64,000 nucleotides of DNA from Flavobacterium sp. 90 (GTDB lineage: Bacteria > Bacteroidota > Bacteroidia > Flavobacteriales > Flavobacteriaceae), in contig NZ_SMGE01000001.1 of NCBI RefSeq assembly GCF_004339525.1, positions 5,642,001 to 5,706,000 on the forward strand, read 5' to 3'. Positions 16,735-26,874 of this stretch are shown here, piece by piece. A program made the position numbers and the translations under genes. The notes below the pieces were generated by a model. The model had not been told where the DNA came from. It worked only from the letters and a program-made list of their open reading frames with translations, and did no database searches. Each line of letters starts with the position of its first letter. Position 1 is the stretch's first letter.

Positions 16735-16876
16735 AATAATTCAGTTGTTTAATATTTGTATTCTCAATCATTTTATGTCTGTTGAGTTTCAGACGTAACA
16801 ATAAATGGATTCATTAAAATTTTGATATACAGACAAAAAAGCAAATTAATTAAGTTCTTAAAATTGACTTTGTTTT

Positions 16877-16910
16877 AAAAAAAACGGCTCGATTGGAGCC
16901 GCTTTTTTTC
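16877..16910. terminator. terminator at the end of the uptake operon
   Basis: Stem CGGCTC/GAGCCG (16885-16890 with 16896-16901) flanked by long A and T runs on both sides. On the minus strand it follows the DUF4302 gene stop (16946), closing the SusC-SusD-peptidase-DUF4302 transcript. Confidence 0.85.
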
Positions 16911-16945
16911 CAAAATCAAAAACAAAACTAAAAAAAACTCTTCTT

Positions 16946-18277
16946 TTAAAACTTGTAGTTTGTTAATCTAAACGGTGCATCTGCACTTGCATAAGTGTAA
17001 ATAACATTCGTATAGAAGATTGTAAACGATTCTTTTTTAATATATAATCCTTTAGGATTTGTAATTTCATCGTCTAAGATTTTCAAAAATGCTCTTGTTG
17101 CCGCAGAGGCTGTCCAACCGTCATTGGTTAAGATAATCGTCTTATTTACCGCATCTTCACTAGTTGTAAAAAAGTGATAGATCGGTGCTTTTCCTCCGGT
17201 AAATGTGTACGCAATGTAATTACCATTCAATGGATCGTTAAAAGCGATCTGAACTCTCGCAATTTTTTGATTTGCAGGCAAACTAGCATTTACCTGCGCT
17301 AATATTGCTTTAGCGTAAGGTGAATTGGTACCGGCATTAGCTAAATTCGCAGCTATATATCCTATTGTAATTTGTCCTCCGCCTTCTAAAAACAGTTTAT
17401 AATCATCTGTTAATCTTGGTGGTGTATTTGTAAATTGAATTGTAGCTTTTGCACCGCTTGTGCCTGTTGCTACAAAGTTATTATCCGTTTCATTATAAGC
17501 GAAAACTGATAATTTTTGACTTCCAACAGTGACTGCAGGTTTTACAGTTATTCCAGTTGGTGTGTAGGCAACTGCCACTTTAAGCGTTTCGGCATTTCCT
17601 GCTTCTAAAGGAGTTGCTGTTCCAAATCGAACTACAGGATTAAAGTTAAGCTCGTATTTTTTTACTGTTGTTCCGTCTGTAGTTTCAAGCGTTCTGAATA
17701 ACGGACTATTAATATCACCTGTCAGGTTTTTGTTCATGACAGTGTTTCCTGCTAAATCATCCCAATCTTGAGCTGTTGCTTTTACAAAACGAACTTCTTT
17801 TACAGTTCGGTTTGTTCTAAAAACAAGGTCTTCATTTTCTACTCCGTAAAATAAAAACTGAAAATCACCTAAAAAACCTTTTCCCGGAGCAAGTGGCGAA
17901 TTACCAGAATCTGACAATAAATGAATTTTATTTTTTGTCGTAAAAACCACACTCACAGTACTTCCTAATTGAATTTCATACTGACTATCATGCTTCTTTG
18001 TATCGTCATCAAAATCAGAAGCCATAGTTACTTTTCCATCAGGCAAGAATTTAATCAAGTGTGTAAATCCACCTAATTGATTATCATCTGTATAATAGAC
18101 TACTTTCCATCCTTGATCTGCAGAAAGTAATAAATCATTTAATTCCTTTTTTCGCTTGTTTAATCGCTCCGTTGGTGTTTCGTCAAACTTTTGTTCGGCA
18201 TCTGTACTAACACAACTATTTACTTGCAACATCAAAATAATGAGCAGCAAATACTTCAATATATTTTTAGTTTTCAT
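16946..18277 (-). CDS. DUF4302-type lipoprotein
   Basis: 443 residues with lipoprotein signal and lipobox (VNSCVSTD, Cys22). The region RLNKRKKELNDLLLSADQGW followed by KVVYYTDDNQLGGFTHLIKF is typical of DUF4302 proteins, which sit next to SusC/SusD pairs and zinc-peptidase lipoproteins. Last gene of the uptake operon, 20 bp after the peptidase gene and followed by a strong terminator. It is probably an outer-membrane, surface-exposed accessory protein that helps bind or process the imported substrate. The biochemical role is not established. Confidence 0.8.
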   Translation of the reverse strand: MKTKNILKYLLLIILMLQVNSCVSTDAEQKFDETPTERLNKRKKELNDLLLSADQGWKVVYYTDDNQLGGFTHLIKFLPDGKVTMASDFDDDTKKHDSQYEIQLGSTVSVVFTTKNKIHLLSDSGNSPLAPGKGFLGDFQFLFYGVENEDLVFRTNRTVKEVRFVKATAQDWDDLAGNTVMNKNLTGDINSPLFRTLETTDGTTVKKYELNFNPVVRFGTATPLEAGNAETLKVAVAYTPTGITVKPAVTVGSQKLSVFAYNETDNNFVATGTSGAKATIQFTNTPPRLTDDYKLFLEGGGQITIGYIAANLANAGTNSPYAKAILAQVNASLPANQKIARVQIAFNDPLNGNYIAYTFTGGKAPIYHFFTTSEDAVNKTIILTNDGWTASAATRAFLKILDDEITNPKGLYIKKESFTIFYTNVIYTYASADAPFRLTNYKF

Positions 18278-18297
18278 AATTTTTCTTTGTTAAATTC

Positions 18298-19161
18298 TTA
18301 ATCATTTAGAACCTCTGTGGTATTCTTCTGCGCTTCATCTCTTAGCTCATAAAAATCTATATTAAAAGCATCTCTGTAATATTGAACTACAAGTGCTTCT
18401 TTTTTCTTAATAGCATCAACTCCAGCCGGATTTACAATACTTGCCAGCAAAGCCGCATACTCTTCTTTTGAGCTAAGCAAAATTATCGCTGCTGTTTCTG
18501 CAAAATCTTCTATATAATTTGATCTTGCATATGCACTTATAAAACCAAGTTCCTGAGCTTCACCATCTGAAATGCTAAACGGATCTGAGCTGTAATCTTT
18601 AGGTGTTATTTTTGCCCAGGCTTGTACATCAAAAATTTTAGTCTGATTTAAAATATGCACATATTCATGTTGAATTGTATGAACAAATTCGGTTACACTT
18701 TCACGGTTTTTCTTATTTACATAATCAACCTGAAAAAGAGAAATTCTCTTTCCTCCTTCAGCCAAACCTAAGGTATTTGAGACATCATCAGGATTCACAT
18801 TTACTCCTCCAACCAAAACAAAATCTCTTGGTGCAATGATCTTAACAAAATCTTTTCCTCCGATTGTTGTATAACTATCGATCCATATTTTTTTGATTAT
18901 TTCTAATGCTGGCTGTACTTTGTCAACCTCTGGCGGAAATAAAAATCTTTCATTATCTACAACATTTTGATTCCATTCATATTGAACACTTATATTATAA
19001 GGATCAATATAGTTTTGATCAATCCATTTGTCTAAATCAGTTTTTACTTTTGGAGTAAAATTCAATAAACTTTCCTTTGGCTGGTCTTCCTGAGAACAAG
19101 ATGCAAGTGTCAAAAAACTAACAGCCAGTACTATATTTTTATATTGTTTAATTAATTTCAT
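18298..19161 (-). CDS. zinc metallopeptidase lipoprotein associated with SusCD import
   Basis: 287 residues with a lipoprotein signal (LTLASCSQEDQ, Cys22). The motif TIQHEYVHILNQTK contains HExxH (zinc ligands plus catalytic Glu) near residue 165, and EAQELGF downstream is a candidate for the third ligand. It fits the substrate-import-associated zinc metallohydrolase lipoproteins (Mx1 type) known beside SusC/SusD and DUF4302 genes. It probably acts at the cell surface on a peptide or protein cargo before import. It lies between susD-like and DUF4302 genes with gaps of about 20 bp, so all are co-transcribed. Confidence 0.85.
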   Translation of the reverse strand: MKLIKQYKNIVLAVSFLTLASCSQEDQPKESLLNFTPKVKTDLDKWIDQNYIDPYNISVQYEWNQNVVDNERFLFPPEVDKVQPALEIIKKIWIDSYTTIGGKDFVKIIAPRDFVLVGGVNVNPDDVSNTLGLAEGGKRISLFQVDYVNKKNRESVTEFVHTIQHEYVHILNQTKIFDVQAWAKITPKDYSSDPFSISDGEAQELGFISAYARSNYIEDFAETAAIILLSSKEEYAALLASIVNPAGVDAIKKKEALVVQYYRDAFNIDFYELRDEAQKNTTEVLND

Positions 19162-19178
19162 AATCGCTTAAATTAAAT

Positions 19179-20684
19179 TTATCTCGGATTTAGTTCAATT
19201 CCATTATTAGATGCATTTAGTGGTATTTGTACCGCACGACGCTTATCATCTTTAACCAGGATATTATTCTTAGTTATTTGCCCTTGTGGATTATAAGTAT
19301 TGTGTACTACAACCAAATTAAACCTCTTGATGTCAAACCATCTTAATCCTTCGTGTAAGAACTCTCTTCTTCTTGCTTCTGTAATTGCTTTGATATAAGA
19401 AGTTTGCTCTGGTGTTAAAGAATAAAAAGGTGTATATTCATTAGCAATAACCGGAAATTTTTCTAAAACCATTTCTTTGGTCAACACATCTGTAGTACTA
19501 TCATATCCATCTGTTCTGGTTCCCAGGAAATATTCTAACTCTGCTGTAGCAACATCCAGTTGATTTGTCATAACGTGAGCTTCGATACGGTTTAAGAACA
19601 TTTCGTCGTTTGAAAAAAGTACAACTCCTGTAAATGGAAGACCAATTTGCGCCGTTACATTTGTATATTTAAAATACTCATTGAATTTATACACTGCCAC
19701 ATTTGCTCCGCTTGCTCCTTGTATTGAAATATCAATTAACCAATCTTTATTGAATATATTAGTATCACTACCAAGTATCTGATCTCTTTCATTTGCTCTT
19801 GTAAAAGCAAATCTGTTTGAAGTTGTTGCTCTTCCGCAAATTGAACTTGGAGATCCTATTAATAGGTTTGTAACTTGTGTATTCTTTGCATATTCGATTG
19901 GTTTATTAGGAAAATCATAAGAGTTATAAGCAACCCAATCCCTTAGTTTTCCTACTGGTTTATTTCCTAATACATCTGTAAGTTCCAGTACGCGTCTCCA
20001 ATCTCCTTTTGCAGTATAAAATCTTGCTGCAAAAGCTTTTGCTGCTTCTTTGTTAAAGTGATATTTTAAATAATCAGTTCTGTAATCGTTAGTAACATAT
20101 TTTAATCCTTCTTCAATATCTGCCTGAATTAGATCAAAAACTTCTTTTACTGAATTACGTTTGTAGTTTACGATTAAAGCTTTTTCAGGTTCTGTTACAT
20201 AAGGAATTCCTAAATCAGTTCCTGCAGTAGCCGGATTGTAACGATTGGACCATATCGAAACCAGCATAAAATGAGCGTATGCTCTTGCAAGCAATGCTTC
20301 ACCTTTTTGAGGATTTAGATTAGGCGTGTCTCCAAGTTCTTTTATAGATGCCAATGCTTGATTTGCTGTTGCAATTGCTTTATATGCCGCGTTCCAGTAA
20401 AATCCCTGAGTATCTCTGCCGGTTTGATCATCCTGCAATTCCCAATTGTAATTTTGAGTGTTATTTATATTTATAAGCGAACTTTTATTATCAGACACGT
20501 TATCAGTCATCGTTTCAGCAATATCGATATAAGTACCGTCTGGATATGCGTCTGCCAATAATTCTGATATTTTTTCTGGTGTGTCTATCTGTAATCTGTT
20601 ATCCGGTGTTTCCGAAAGGAAATCATCGCAACTACTAAAACCAACAAGTATTAATAGTGATAAAGCTATTTTTATATTTTTCAT
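19179..20684 (-). CDS. SusD/RagB-family outer-membrane lipoprotein
   Basis: 501 residues; lipoprotein signal MKNIKIALSLLILVGFSSCDDF with Cys near residue 20. A TPR-rich SusD fold is indicated by early helices (NQALASIKELGD, EALLARAYAHFMLVSIW) and by the C-terminal segment RREFLHEGLRWFDIKRF, a hallmark of RagB/SusD proteins. SusD proteins cap the SusC channel and capture substrate. The start is ATG at 20684; an in-frame TTG lies two codons upstream. It directly follows the SusC gene. Confidence 0.95.
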   Translation of the reverse strand: MKNIKIALSLLILVGFSSCDDFLSETPDNRLQIDTPEKISELLADAYPDGTYIDIAETMTDNVSDNKSSLININNTQNYNWELQDDQTGRDTQGFYWNAAYKAIATANQALASIKELGDTPNLNPQKGEALLARAYAHFMLVSIWSNRYNPATAGTDLGIPYVTEPEKALIVNYKRNSVKEVFDLIQADIEEGLKYVTNDYRTDYLKYHFNKEAAKAFAARFYTAKGDWRRVLELTDVLGNKPVGKLRDWVAYNSYDFPNKPIEYAKNTQVTNLLIGSPSSICGRATTSNRFAFTRANERDQILGSDTNIFNKDWLIDISIQGASGANVAVYKFNEYFKYTNVTAQIGLPFTGVVLFSNDEMFLNRIEAHVMTNQLDVATAELEYFLGTRTDGYDSTTDVLTKEMVLEKFPVIANEYTPFYSLTPEQTSYIKAITEARRREFLHEGLRWFDIKRFNLVVVHNTYNPQGQITKNNILVKDDKRRAVQIPLNASNNGIELNPR

Positions 20685-20695
20685 AATCAATTATA

Positions 20696-23600
20696 TTAAA
20701 ATGAAAGGTTTATGGCGAATGTATATTGTGATGTAATTGGGAAAGCTACACCTCCTGTATTACGGAATTCAGGATCCTGACCGTTAAGTCTTTTATCTGA
20801 GTAAATTAACCAAGGGTTTACTGCTGATCCTTTTAATGTAAATGTGCTTACTCCTAATTTTTTCTTGAAATCCTTAGGGAATTCCCAACCTAATGAGATG
20901 TTTTTTAATCTCACGAAATCACCATCAGCAATTCTAACATCAGAATAATTATAAGTGTTGTAAGCTTTTGCTAACGTACGCACTCCTCCATTATTTTCAA
21001 TTAATCTTTTGTCTGCGATAACTGGAACATTTGTAATGTTTTCGTCTCCAGGATTTATCCAACGATTAGTGAAGTCTTTTGTAAATACTGTCAAATCATC
21101 ATAAACACTGTCATAAACTGGGTTCAAACGAACTTTATTTCCTCCAGAACCAACAATAAATACATATAATGACCAGTTTTTATAAGTAAAAGTATTCGCT
21201 AAACCAATAGATTTATTTGGCTCAATAGAACCTTCATATTTCAAATATTTAGTTACGTCTTTCGTATCTTGAAAATCTGCATCTGTCATATTATTTTCTG
21301 CCCCATCCTGCAATTTGAAAGTTGGTAATCCCTGATTATTTAATCCTGTGAATTCATAAGAATAAATTGAATTTCTAGGAGATCCTAATGCATTTCCACC
21401 GTTTCCGTTTACTAAACTAAAAGCTGATGGTTTGTTTTGTAATTTTGTAATTTTTTGATCGTAAACAGAGAAATTAAGTGTTGTAGACCATTTAAAATTA
21501 TTGGTTACAATATTTTGAGTCGTGAAACCTACCTCAATACCTTTAGTTCTCATATCAGCATTATTACCTTGCTTGATACTTTCTCCTCCAACACCAGAAG
21601 TAGTCACAAAATCAACTAAATCAAAGGCATTACGAGTATAAACATCCGTTACAAATTGTATTCTGTTGTTAAACATTCCTAAGTCTAAACCAATATTAGT
21701 TTCATATTGTTTTTCCCAAGTTAAATCACCATTTTGCAACTCATCAATTGATATTTTAGATTCTCTGTTTGCAAGAAAAAGACGATCTGTAATAAAGCTT
21801 TTGTAAATCGCTAATGAGTTCGTAGCTGGTCCTGCAGTTGCTGTAAGTCCGTAAGAAGCTCTTAATGCTAAATTGTTGATAGACTTAACATTTCTCATGA
21901 AGTTTTCTTCTGTAACATTCCATTTTCCACTTACAGTATAAGTTGGTAACCATCTGTTAGAACCGCTATTTCCTTGTCTGTTAGAACCATCATAACGACC
22001 TGTAAGAGACGCAGTATAACGACGATTATAAGTATATCCCACTTTTCCGAAGAAACCAACTGTTCTTTCTCTTTCGGCATCAAAACCATAGTAAGAATCT
22101 CCATCATTTACGATTTTAGAAATTAATCTAGGATCTATAAAAGGTGTAAGTCCGCGGTCAAACTGAAGCCCTACTGCAGTAAAATTATCGCTGTTTCTGT
22201 CTACAGATCTAAGCTCTGTACCAAAGAAACCTTCAACTTCATGTTTTTCGTTAAATGTATTTCTATAATTAACACTATTTCTAATGTTGTAAGAAGTCAT
22301 ATCATTTGTAAATTTTCTTAAAAATCCACCATTTGGAAGTACAGAAATTTTTGGTGCAGTCAAATTATCCGGATCACGGTATAAGAAGATATTTGCCTCC
22401 TGAACAATCGCATTTTCACCTTCAGAACTCAAAGCAGTACCAGCTTTGTAAGCTGCAGCTACGTTTGAATCTTCATAAATTTTATGTTCTCTTGAAGTGT
22501 TAGCATATCTTGCTGAACCTGTAAGATTATAAGTTAAATGATTGTTTAATTTATATTCTAAATCCAATTGAAAACGAATATCATTTACTTTAATATCCAA
22601 TGTATTATTCTGAAGCTCATTGATAATATTCATTGGAGCCCAGTTGTTTCTGTAATATTCTAAATTTCCATTTTCGTCATAAGGTCTTAAAGTTCTGCTT
22701 GTATTTAAAACATACTTAAATGGATTGATATCAAATTCTCTGTTTACGCTTCCGTATACAGGATCTGATTTGCTTTCGTAACTTCCCGGTGCAGTTTGAT
22801 TACGTACAGAACCCATTGTAGATAAAGTAATATTTAATCTGTCATTGATAAAGAATGTACCTTTAATGTTAGAAGTCAATTGTTTTACGTTATCAGCAAT
22901 TGTCCATCCCGGATCTGTATAATAACCAAGAGAGGCATAGAAAGTATTGTTTTTTCCACCGCCAGAAAAACTCAAAGAGTGATTTTGAGTGATCGATGGT
23001 CTGAATAAAACACTAAACCAATCTGTATTGCCTAATTCATATTTCTTTAAAAATTGATTACGGCTAACTTCGTCATTTCTAACTCCAAACTGACCTCCTG
23101 TTTTATTATAAGTATCGATTTGTTTCGCCAAAATATTATAAACTCCACCAAATCTTCCGTTAAGCGATGATGCAATTTCCAGAAAACCTTTACCATCTCC
23201 GCCGTATCCTTCTAATTCTTTTAAAATACTCATAGATTCCTGAGAATTTAAAATGTCATATTGCGAATAACTCGGAACAGTTCTTACTGTATTTTCAACA
23301 GAATAACTCACTTTTAAAGGCGAATCTCTACGTCCTTGTTTTGTAGTCACAACCACAACTCCATTTAATGATCTTGAACCATAAATAGAAGTTGCCGATG
23401 CATCTTTTAAGATTTCTATATTCTGAATATCATTTGCATTTAAACCTGCAACAGATGAACTCAATAAAGTTTCAGAGTTACCAGAAGCCAAATCAGCAAA
23501 CGAAATATTAATGATATCTTCCTGAACAACTCCGTCAATAACCCATAAAGGTTTTGTGTCTCCAAAGATTGACGAAGATCCACGAACTGTGATTTTTGGC

Positions 23601-24433
23601 GCTGTACCAAAAGTTCCTGTTACGTTTTGAACCGTTACCCCTGCAGCTTTTCCTTCAATCATTCTACTAACATCAACTACACCATCAACTTTTAATTCAG
23701 TTGCCGAAATTTTACTAATAGCTCCTGTAAATGTTCTTTTAGACGTTTTTTCATAACCAGTAGTAACAACAACCTCTTTCAGGTTTTGTCCCACTTCATT
23801 TAAAACAATAGTTGGTGTTGTATTGTTTGTATCAATTTCTTTTGTCTCCATACCTACATAAGAAATGATCAATTTATCGCTATTAGCGGGTACTTCGATA
23901 GTAAAATTACCATCAAAGTCTGTTAATACAGCCGTTTTAGTTCCTTTTGCCATTACTGTTGCTCCAGGCAAAGGATTTCCAGCTGAATCAGTAACTTTTC
24001 CTTTTATAGTTGGACCTACTAGTATTTCAAATAATGAATCATGATTATCTGAATTTGCAAACGGATTACTAACATTTTTTTGCAAAATAATCTGGTTACT
24101 AACTTCTGCAAATGTTATATTAAACGGCAACAATATTCTGTCAAGAATACTAGATAATGTTTCCTGATTTGCCTCAATGCTAACCTTTTGGTTCAATTGT
24201 GGTAATCTGGAATTATAGGAAAATTTTACATGTGCAGACTTTTCAATTTTAGATAATGCATTATCCAATGTCAAATTTTCAACTGTAATTGTGACTTTGG
24301 TATCTAATTTTTTTTGCCCATTTACATCGTTCGCCATTGCACCACTTGAAAACACAAGCGCAAGGACAAACTGAAATAGTGTTATTTTCATGATTCGATG
24401 GAGTAATCGTTGTTTAACAACTGGTTTTTTCAT
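20696..24433 (-). CDS. SusC/RagA-family TonB-dependent outer-membrane transporter with STN domain
   Basis: 1245 residues. In order: signal peptide (about 1-36), an STN domain (about 45-115; VTITVENLTLDNALSKIE) that in FecA-like receptors talks to an anti-sigma factor, a carboxypeptidase-regulatory-like domain (about 143-215; GKVTDSAGNPLPGATVMAKG), a plug with the SusC signature (VEILKDASATSIYGSRSLNG), and a 22-strand barrel ending in the aromatic FAINLSF. The STN domain fits control by the FecR/FecI pair immediately upstream. The substrate is unknown; the adjacent zinc peptidase points to peptides or protein rather than glycan. Confidence 0.96.
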   Translation of the reverse strand: MKKPVVKQRLLHRIMKITLFQFVLALVFSSGAMANDVNGQKKLDTKVTITVENLTLDNALSKIEKSAHVKFSYNSRLPQLNQKVSIEANQETLSSILDRILLPFNITFAEVSNQIILQKNVSNPFANSDNHDSLFEILVGPTIKGKVTDSAGNPLPGATVMAKGTKTAVLTDFDGNFTIEVPANSDKLIISYVGMETKEIDTNNTTPTIVLNEVGQNLKEVVVTTGYEKTSKRTFTGAISKISATELKVDGVVDVSRMIEGKAAGVTVQNVTGTFGTAPKITVRGSSSIFGDTKPLWVIDGVVQEDIINISFADLASGNSETLLSSSVAGLNANDIQNIEILKDASATSIYGSRSLNGVVVVTTKQGRRDSPLKVSYSVENTVRTVPSYSQYDILNSQESMSILKELEGYGGDGKGFLEIASSLNGRFGGVYNILAKQIDTYNKTGGQFGVRNDEVSRNQFLKKYELGNTDWFSVLFRPSITQNHSLSFSGGGKNNTFYASLGYYTDPGWTIADNVKQLTSNIKGTFFINDRLNITLSTMGSVRNQTAPGSYESKSDPVYGSVNREFDINPFKYVLNTSRTLRPYDENGNLEYYRNNWAPMNIINELQNNTLDIKVNDIRFQLDLEYKLNNHLTYNLTGSARYANTSREHKIYEDSNVAAAYKAGTALSSEGENAIVQEANIFLYRDPDNLTAPKISVLPNGGFLRKFTNDMTSYNIRNSVNYRNTFNEKHEVEGFFGTELRSVDRNSDNFTAVGLQFDRGLTPFIDPRLISKIVNDGDSYYGFDAERERTVGFFGKVGYTYNRRYTASLTGRYDGSNRQGNSGSNRWLPTYTVSGKWNVTEENFMRNVKSINNLALRASYGLTATAGPATNSLAIYKSFITDRLFLANRESKISIDELQNGDLTWEKQYETNIGLDLGMFNNRIQFVTDVYTRNAFDLVDFVTTSGVGGESIKQGNNADMRTKGIEVGFTTQNIVTNNFKWSTTLNFSVYDQKITKLQNKPSAFSLVNGNGGNALGSPRNSIYSYEFTGLNNQGLPTFKLQDGAENNMTDADFQDTKDVTKYLKYEGSIEPNKSIGLANTFTYKNWSLYVFIVGSGGNKVRLNPVYDSVYDDLTVFTKDFTNRWINPGDENITNVPVIADKRLIENNGGVRTLAKAYNTYNYSDVRIADGDFVRLKNISLGWEFPKDFKKKLGVSTFTLKGSAVNPWLIYSDKRLNGQDPEFRNTGGVAFPITSQYTFAINLSF

Positions 24434-24736
24434 AATTTTGGTTTGTTTTGATTAATACTGATTCGAGTGTATTTTAAGAAACGTACTGAATAACTCTTTA
24501 CAGAGAGAAATTCAATTTTAATAAGTGTCGGAATGTTACAGCATTTCGGCACTTTTTTTATGCATTCTCTTTTACATAGGCATTTTTGTTTTTTTCTTGG
24601 TTTTGGTTTATACTTTGGTTTTGGTTTGTTTCAAAAGAAATAAATTACATTCTTGTTTTAAAAAGAAAGTATTTACTTCAAAATATTATTTTTCAGAGCT
24701 GGTTTTCTATTGTTTAATTACAGTTAAACAATGAGA
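24434..24736. other. intergenic region upstream of the SusC gene
   Basis: 303 bases between the anti-sigma gene stop and the SusC start. Apart from the hairpin at 24523-24554 I see no gene. It presumably contains the promoter read by the adjacent ECF sigma factor, but I cannot pick out its -35 and -10 elements. A T- and G-rich stretch (24580-24632) shows no gene-like coding. Confidence 0.5.
24523..24554. terminator. hairpin between the anti-sigma and SusC genes
   Basis: Stem of about 13 bp including G-T pairs (24523-24535 with 24542-24554). A T7 run follows on the plus strand, but the gene ending here (FecR-like, stop at 24737) is on the minus strand, where the downstream tract is only weakly T-rich. 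It may separate the sigma/anti-sigma transcript from SusC. Confidence 0.5.
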
Positions 24737-25849
24737 TTAATTACAACCTTCTGATGTTATAGTAATCTGATTTCCATTCATTTCAAAACTGGTATTGTTT
24801 CCAATGCTTCTGCAAACAATTTTCAATTTTTCTGTCAATGGCTGATCACTCAGTGAAGTTGTAAGGTGACAATCTTTTAATTTGTCTTTAGGATAATCAA
24901 TATCAACTAAATAAGCCTGTTCGATAGTTTGAAAAATCTGAGAAACCGGAATATCACTAAATTCAAAGCTTAATTGTTCAATGTTTCCAACACTTTGTGT
25001 CAGTTCAACATCTTCAGTAATATTGGTAATTTTATTGAATTTTAGATCATTACGTACAAATCGCAATGCCTGATTAGGAAGTAAAACGACTTCATGATCC
25101 GATTTTGAAATCATTTCATTAGACCTAACCTTAACTTTACCGGTGCGAACAAGAACTTCGACATCAGGCTGATCAGAATAAGCTTTGACCCTAAAACTAG
25201 TTCCAACAACCTTTGTCACAATCTCGTTTGCATAAACGTAAAAAGGTTTTTTAGGATTTTTACTAATTTCAAAGAAACCTTCGCCGGATAAATACACCTT
25301 TCTTTCGTTTCCGGTAAAGATTTTAGGATAACTTAATTTACTATTTGGCTGCAACAAAACCGAACTACCGTCTGATAATGTAATAATTTGCGGTTTATCA
25401 GAATTGTTGGTTTGCTCCACCAATCCTTCACTATTTTCATCGATAAGTTCTTTGTAAGTGACAACTTTATTGACTGTCTGGAAATTGTTTTTGTAAAACC
25501 AAACTGATATTAATCCAAAAACCAAAGTTGCTGCAACTCCGGTAAAAAAGCATTTTCTAACGAATCTACTATTTGAGTTTTCAGATAAATTGCTTTGATT
25601 TTCTTTTCGCTCTATTTTCGACCACGTTGTTTCTAACGCTCTGCGAATATCTGAGCTTGATAATTTTGAATCCGGAACTTTCATTGCCAACAATAAATGC
25701 CTTGCGTCTTCGACTAATTTGGCACGTTGAAGACTTTCTAAAGTCCACTCTTCCCAACCATCATTGTCAATTTTTAATAAAATCCATGATTGGAATGATT
25801 CGTCAGATAAAAAATCCTCTATTTCGGTATATGTATTTCGTTTTTGCAT
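24737..25849 (-). CDS. FecR-family anti-sigma factor
   Basis: 370 residues. Cytoplasmic N-terminal part (about 1-95) to bind the sigma factor, a single membrane helix (about 102-120, FFTGVAATLVFGLISVWFY), then a periplasmic FecR domain (about 150-250; ITLSDGSSVLLQPNSKLSYP, SGEGFFEISKNPKKPF, VVGTSFRVKAY) and a C-terminal secretin/STN-like domain (about 290-365). In this family, contact with the STN domain of a loaded transporter releases the sigma factor. It lies 89 bp after the sigma gene and upstream of the SusC gene, making a complete surface-signalling set. Confidence 0.95.
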   Translation of the reverse strand: MQKRNTYTEIEDFLSDESFQSWILLKIDNDGWEEWTLESLQRAKLVEDARHLLLAMKVPDSKLSSSDIRRALETTWSKIERKENQSNLSENSNSRFVRKCFFTGVAATLVFGLISVWFYKNNFQTVNKVVTYKELIDENSEGLVEQTNNSDKPQIITLSDGSSVLLQPNSKLSYPKIFTGNERKVYLSGEGFFEISKNPKKPFYVYANEIVTKVVGTSFRVKAYSDQPDVEVLVRTGKVKVRSNEMISKSDHEVVLLPNQALRFVRNDLKFNKITNITEDVELTQSVGNIEQLSFEFSDIPVSQIFQTIEQAYLVDIDYPKDKLKDCHLTTSLSDQPLTEKLKIVCRSIGNNTSFEMNGNQITITSEGCN

Positions 25850-25938
25850 CTAAAAATAAGGTTACAAAAACATAGAGGACAGTTCTCTGATTATATACTC
25901 ACCAAATTGTGATTTTTTTTATATTTTTTTGAAAAAAT

Positions 25939-26550
25939 TTAAAAACTACTTGAAGATAGTAGTAAAAATAAGGAAAAACTACCTTTCCATTCTTTACGAA
26001 GTGCCATTAAACCACGATACAACAAATTACTAGCCGATTGATAATTTACATCAAGCATTTCGGCAATTTGTTCTACAGTAAGTCCTTGATGATATCTTAA
26101 ATACAAAGCTTCTTTCTGGCGAGGCGGTAAATCGTTTAATAATTTATTGAGATAAGTAACTTTCTCTTTAGTTGCATAATCATCATCTATAAGCTCGTGC
26201 TCAACCGAAAATTCCAACAAAAATGCAATTGAATCTGTGTTTGTAGCTTTTCTAAAAATATGATCACGTTCATGAAGTCTTGCAATTCTTTTGCGAACAC
26301 TTGATAACAAATAGGCTTTTACAACCACAGACGCTTGCAACGAATTACGATAGACCCAGATATCAGTAAAAACATCCTGAACACAATCCTGCACTTTTTC
26401 GTGAAATGGAGAAAGAGAATTTCCGTAACTTACTAAATCGGCATAATATCTTTCAAACAACATTGAGAATGATTTTTCATCTCCTTCCTTTAGGTTAGTC
26501 CAAAGGGTAATGTCATCAAAGGTGCTAAATTCAAGGATTGAGGTTTTCAT
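25939..26550 (-). CDS. ECF (FecI-like) RNA polymerase sigma factor
   Basis: 203 residues, sigma-70 family group IV. Region 2 lies around residues 22-90 (FSMLFERYYADLVSYGNSL, CVQDVFTDIWVYR) and region 4 around 135-190 (LPPRQKEALYLRYHQGLTVEQIAEMLDVNYQSASNLLYRGL), with the helix-turn-helix visible. The C-terminus ends in a hydrophobic tail (SLFLLLSSSSF). The divergence of such factors in Bacteroidota prevents naming a target, but the next genes, a FecR-like anti-sigma and an STN-bearing SusC, indicate it drives this uptake operon. Confidence 0.94.
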   Translation of the reverse strand: MKTSILEFSTFDDITLWTNLKEGDEKSFSMLFERYYADLVSYGNSLSPFHEKVQDCVQDVFTDIWVYRNSLQASVVVKAYLLSSVRKRIARLHERDHIFRKATNTDSIAFLLEFSVEHELIDDDYATKEKVTYLNKLLNDLPPRQKEALYLRYHQGLTVEQIAEMLDVNYQSASNLLYRGLMALRKEWKGSFSLFLLLSSSSF

Positions 26551-26680
26551 GGTTCTTGTGGCTGATATTCTAAAAGTAAATCTTCTACTTAATACAAAGA
26601 ATATGTTTTTTTAACATTATCTTTTCATTTTGTGCGATAAATATATAAAAGCAAAAGTTTAAAACAAATTTTTTTACACA

Positions 26681-26718
26681 AAAGAAGCAGTTTCCTAATA
26701 TTAGAAAACTGCTTCTTT
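26681..26718. terminator. hairpin with AT-rich flanks
   Basis: Arms AAAGAAGCAGTTT and AAACTGCTTCTTT (26681-26693 and 26706-26718) around a loop that is itself palindromic (CTAATATTAG). It could act as a second terminator after the gene at 26933 or shield the sigma gene promoter from read-through. Confidence 0.65.
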
Positions 26719-26874
26719 ATTGCGGTTTGGTTAATCTAATCCCTGTTATTTAAATCTTAATTTTATTTTGTTAAATATATCAATTGTGAGATTTTACTCC
26801 AATAATTTCATAGCCCTATTTCCTTCTTTTTAGTATGAAAATTTAGTTTTTCATTCAGAAACAAATCTATAAAA

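Noticed and set aside
24523..24554. Plus-strand terminator of an unseen plus-strand gene.
   Set aside because: The T run is best on the plus strand, but no plus-strand gene lies before it; more likely it is a structured spacer between two minus-strand transcripts.
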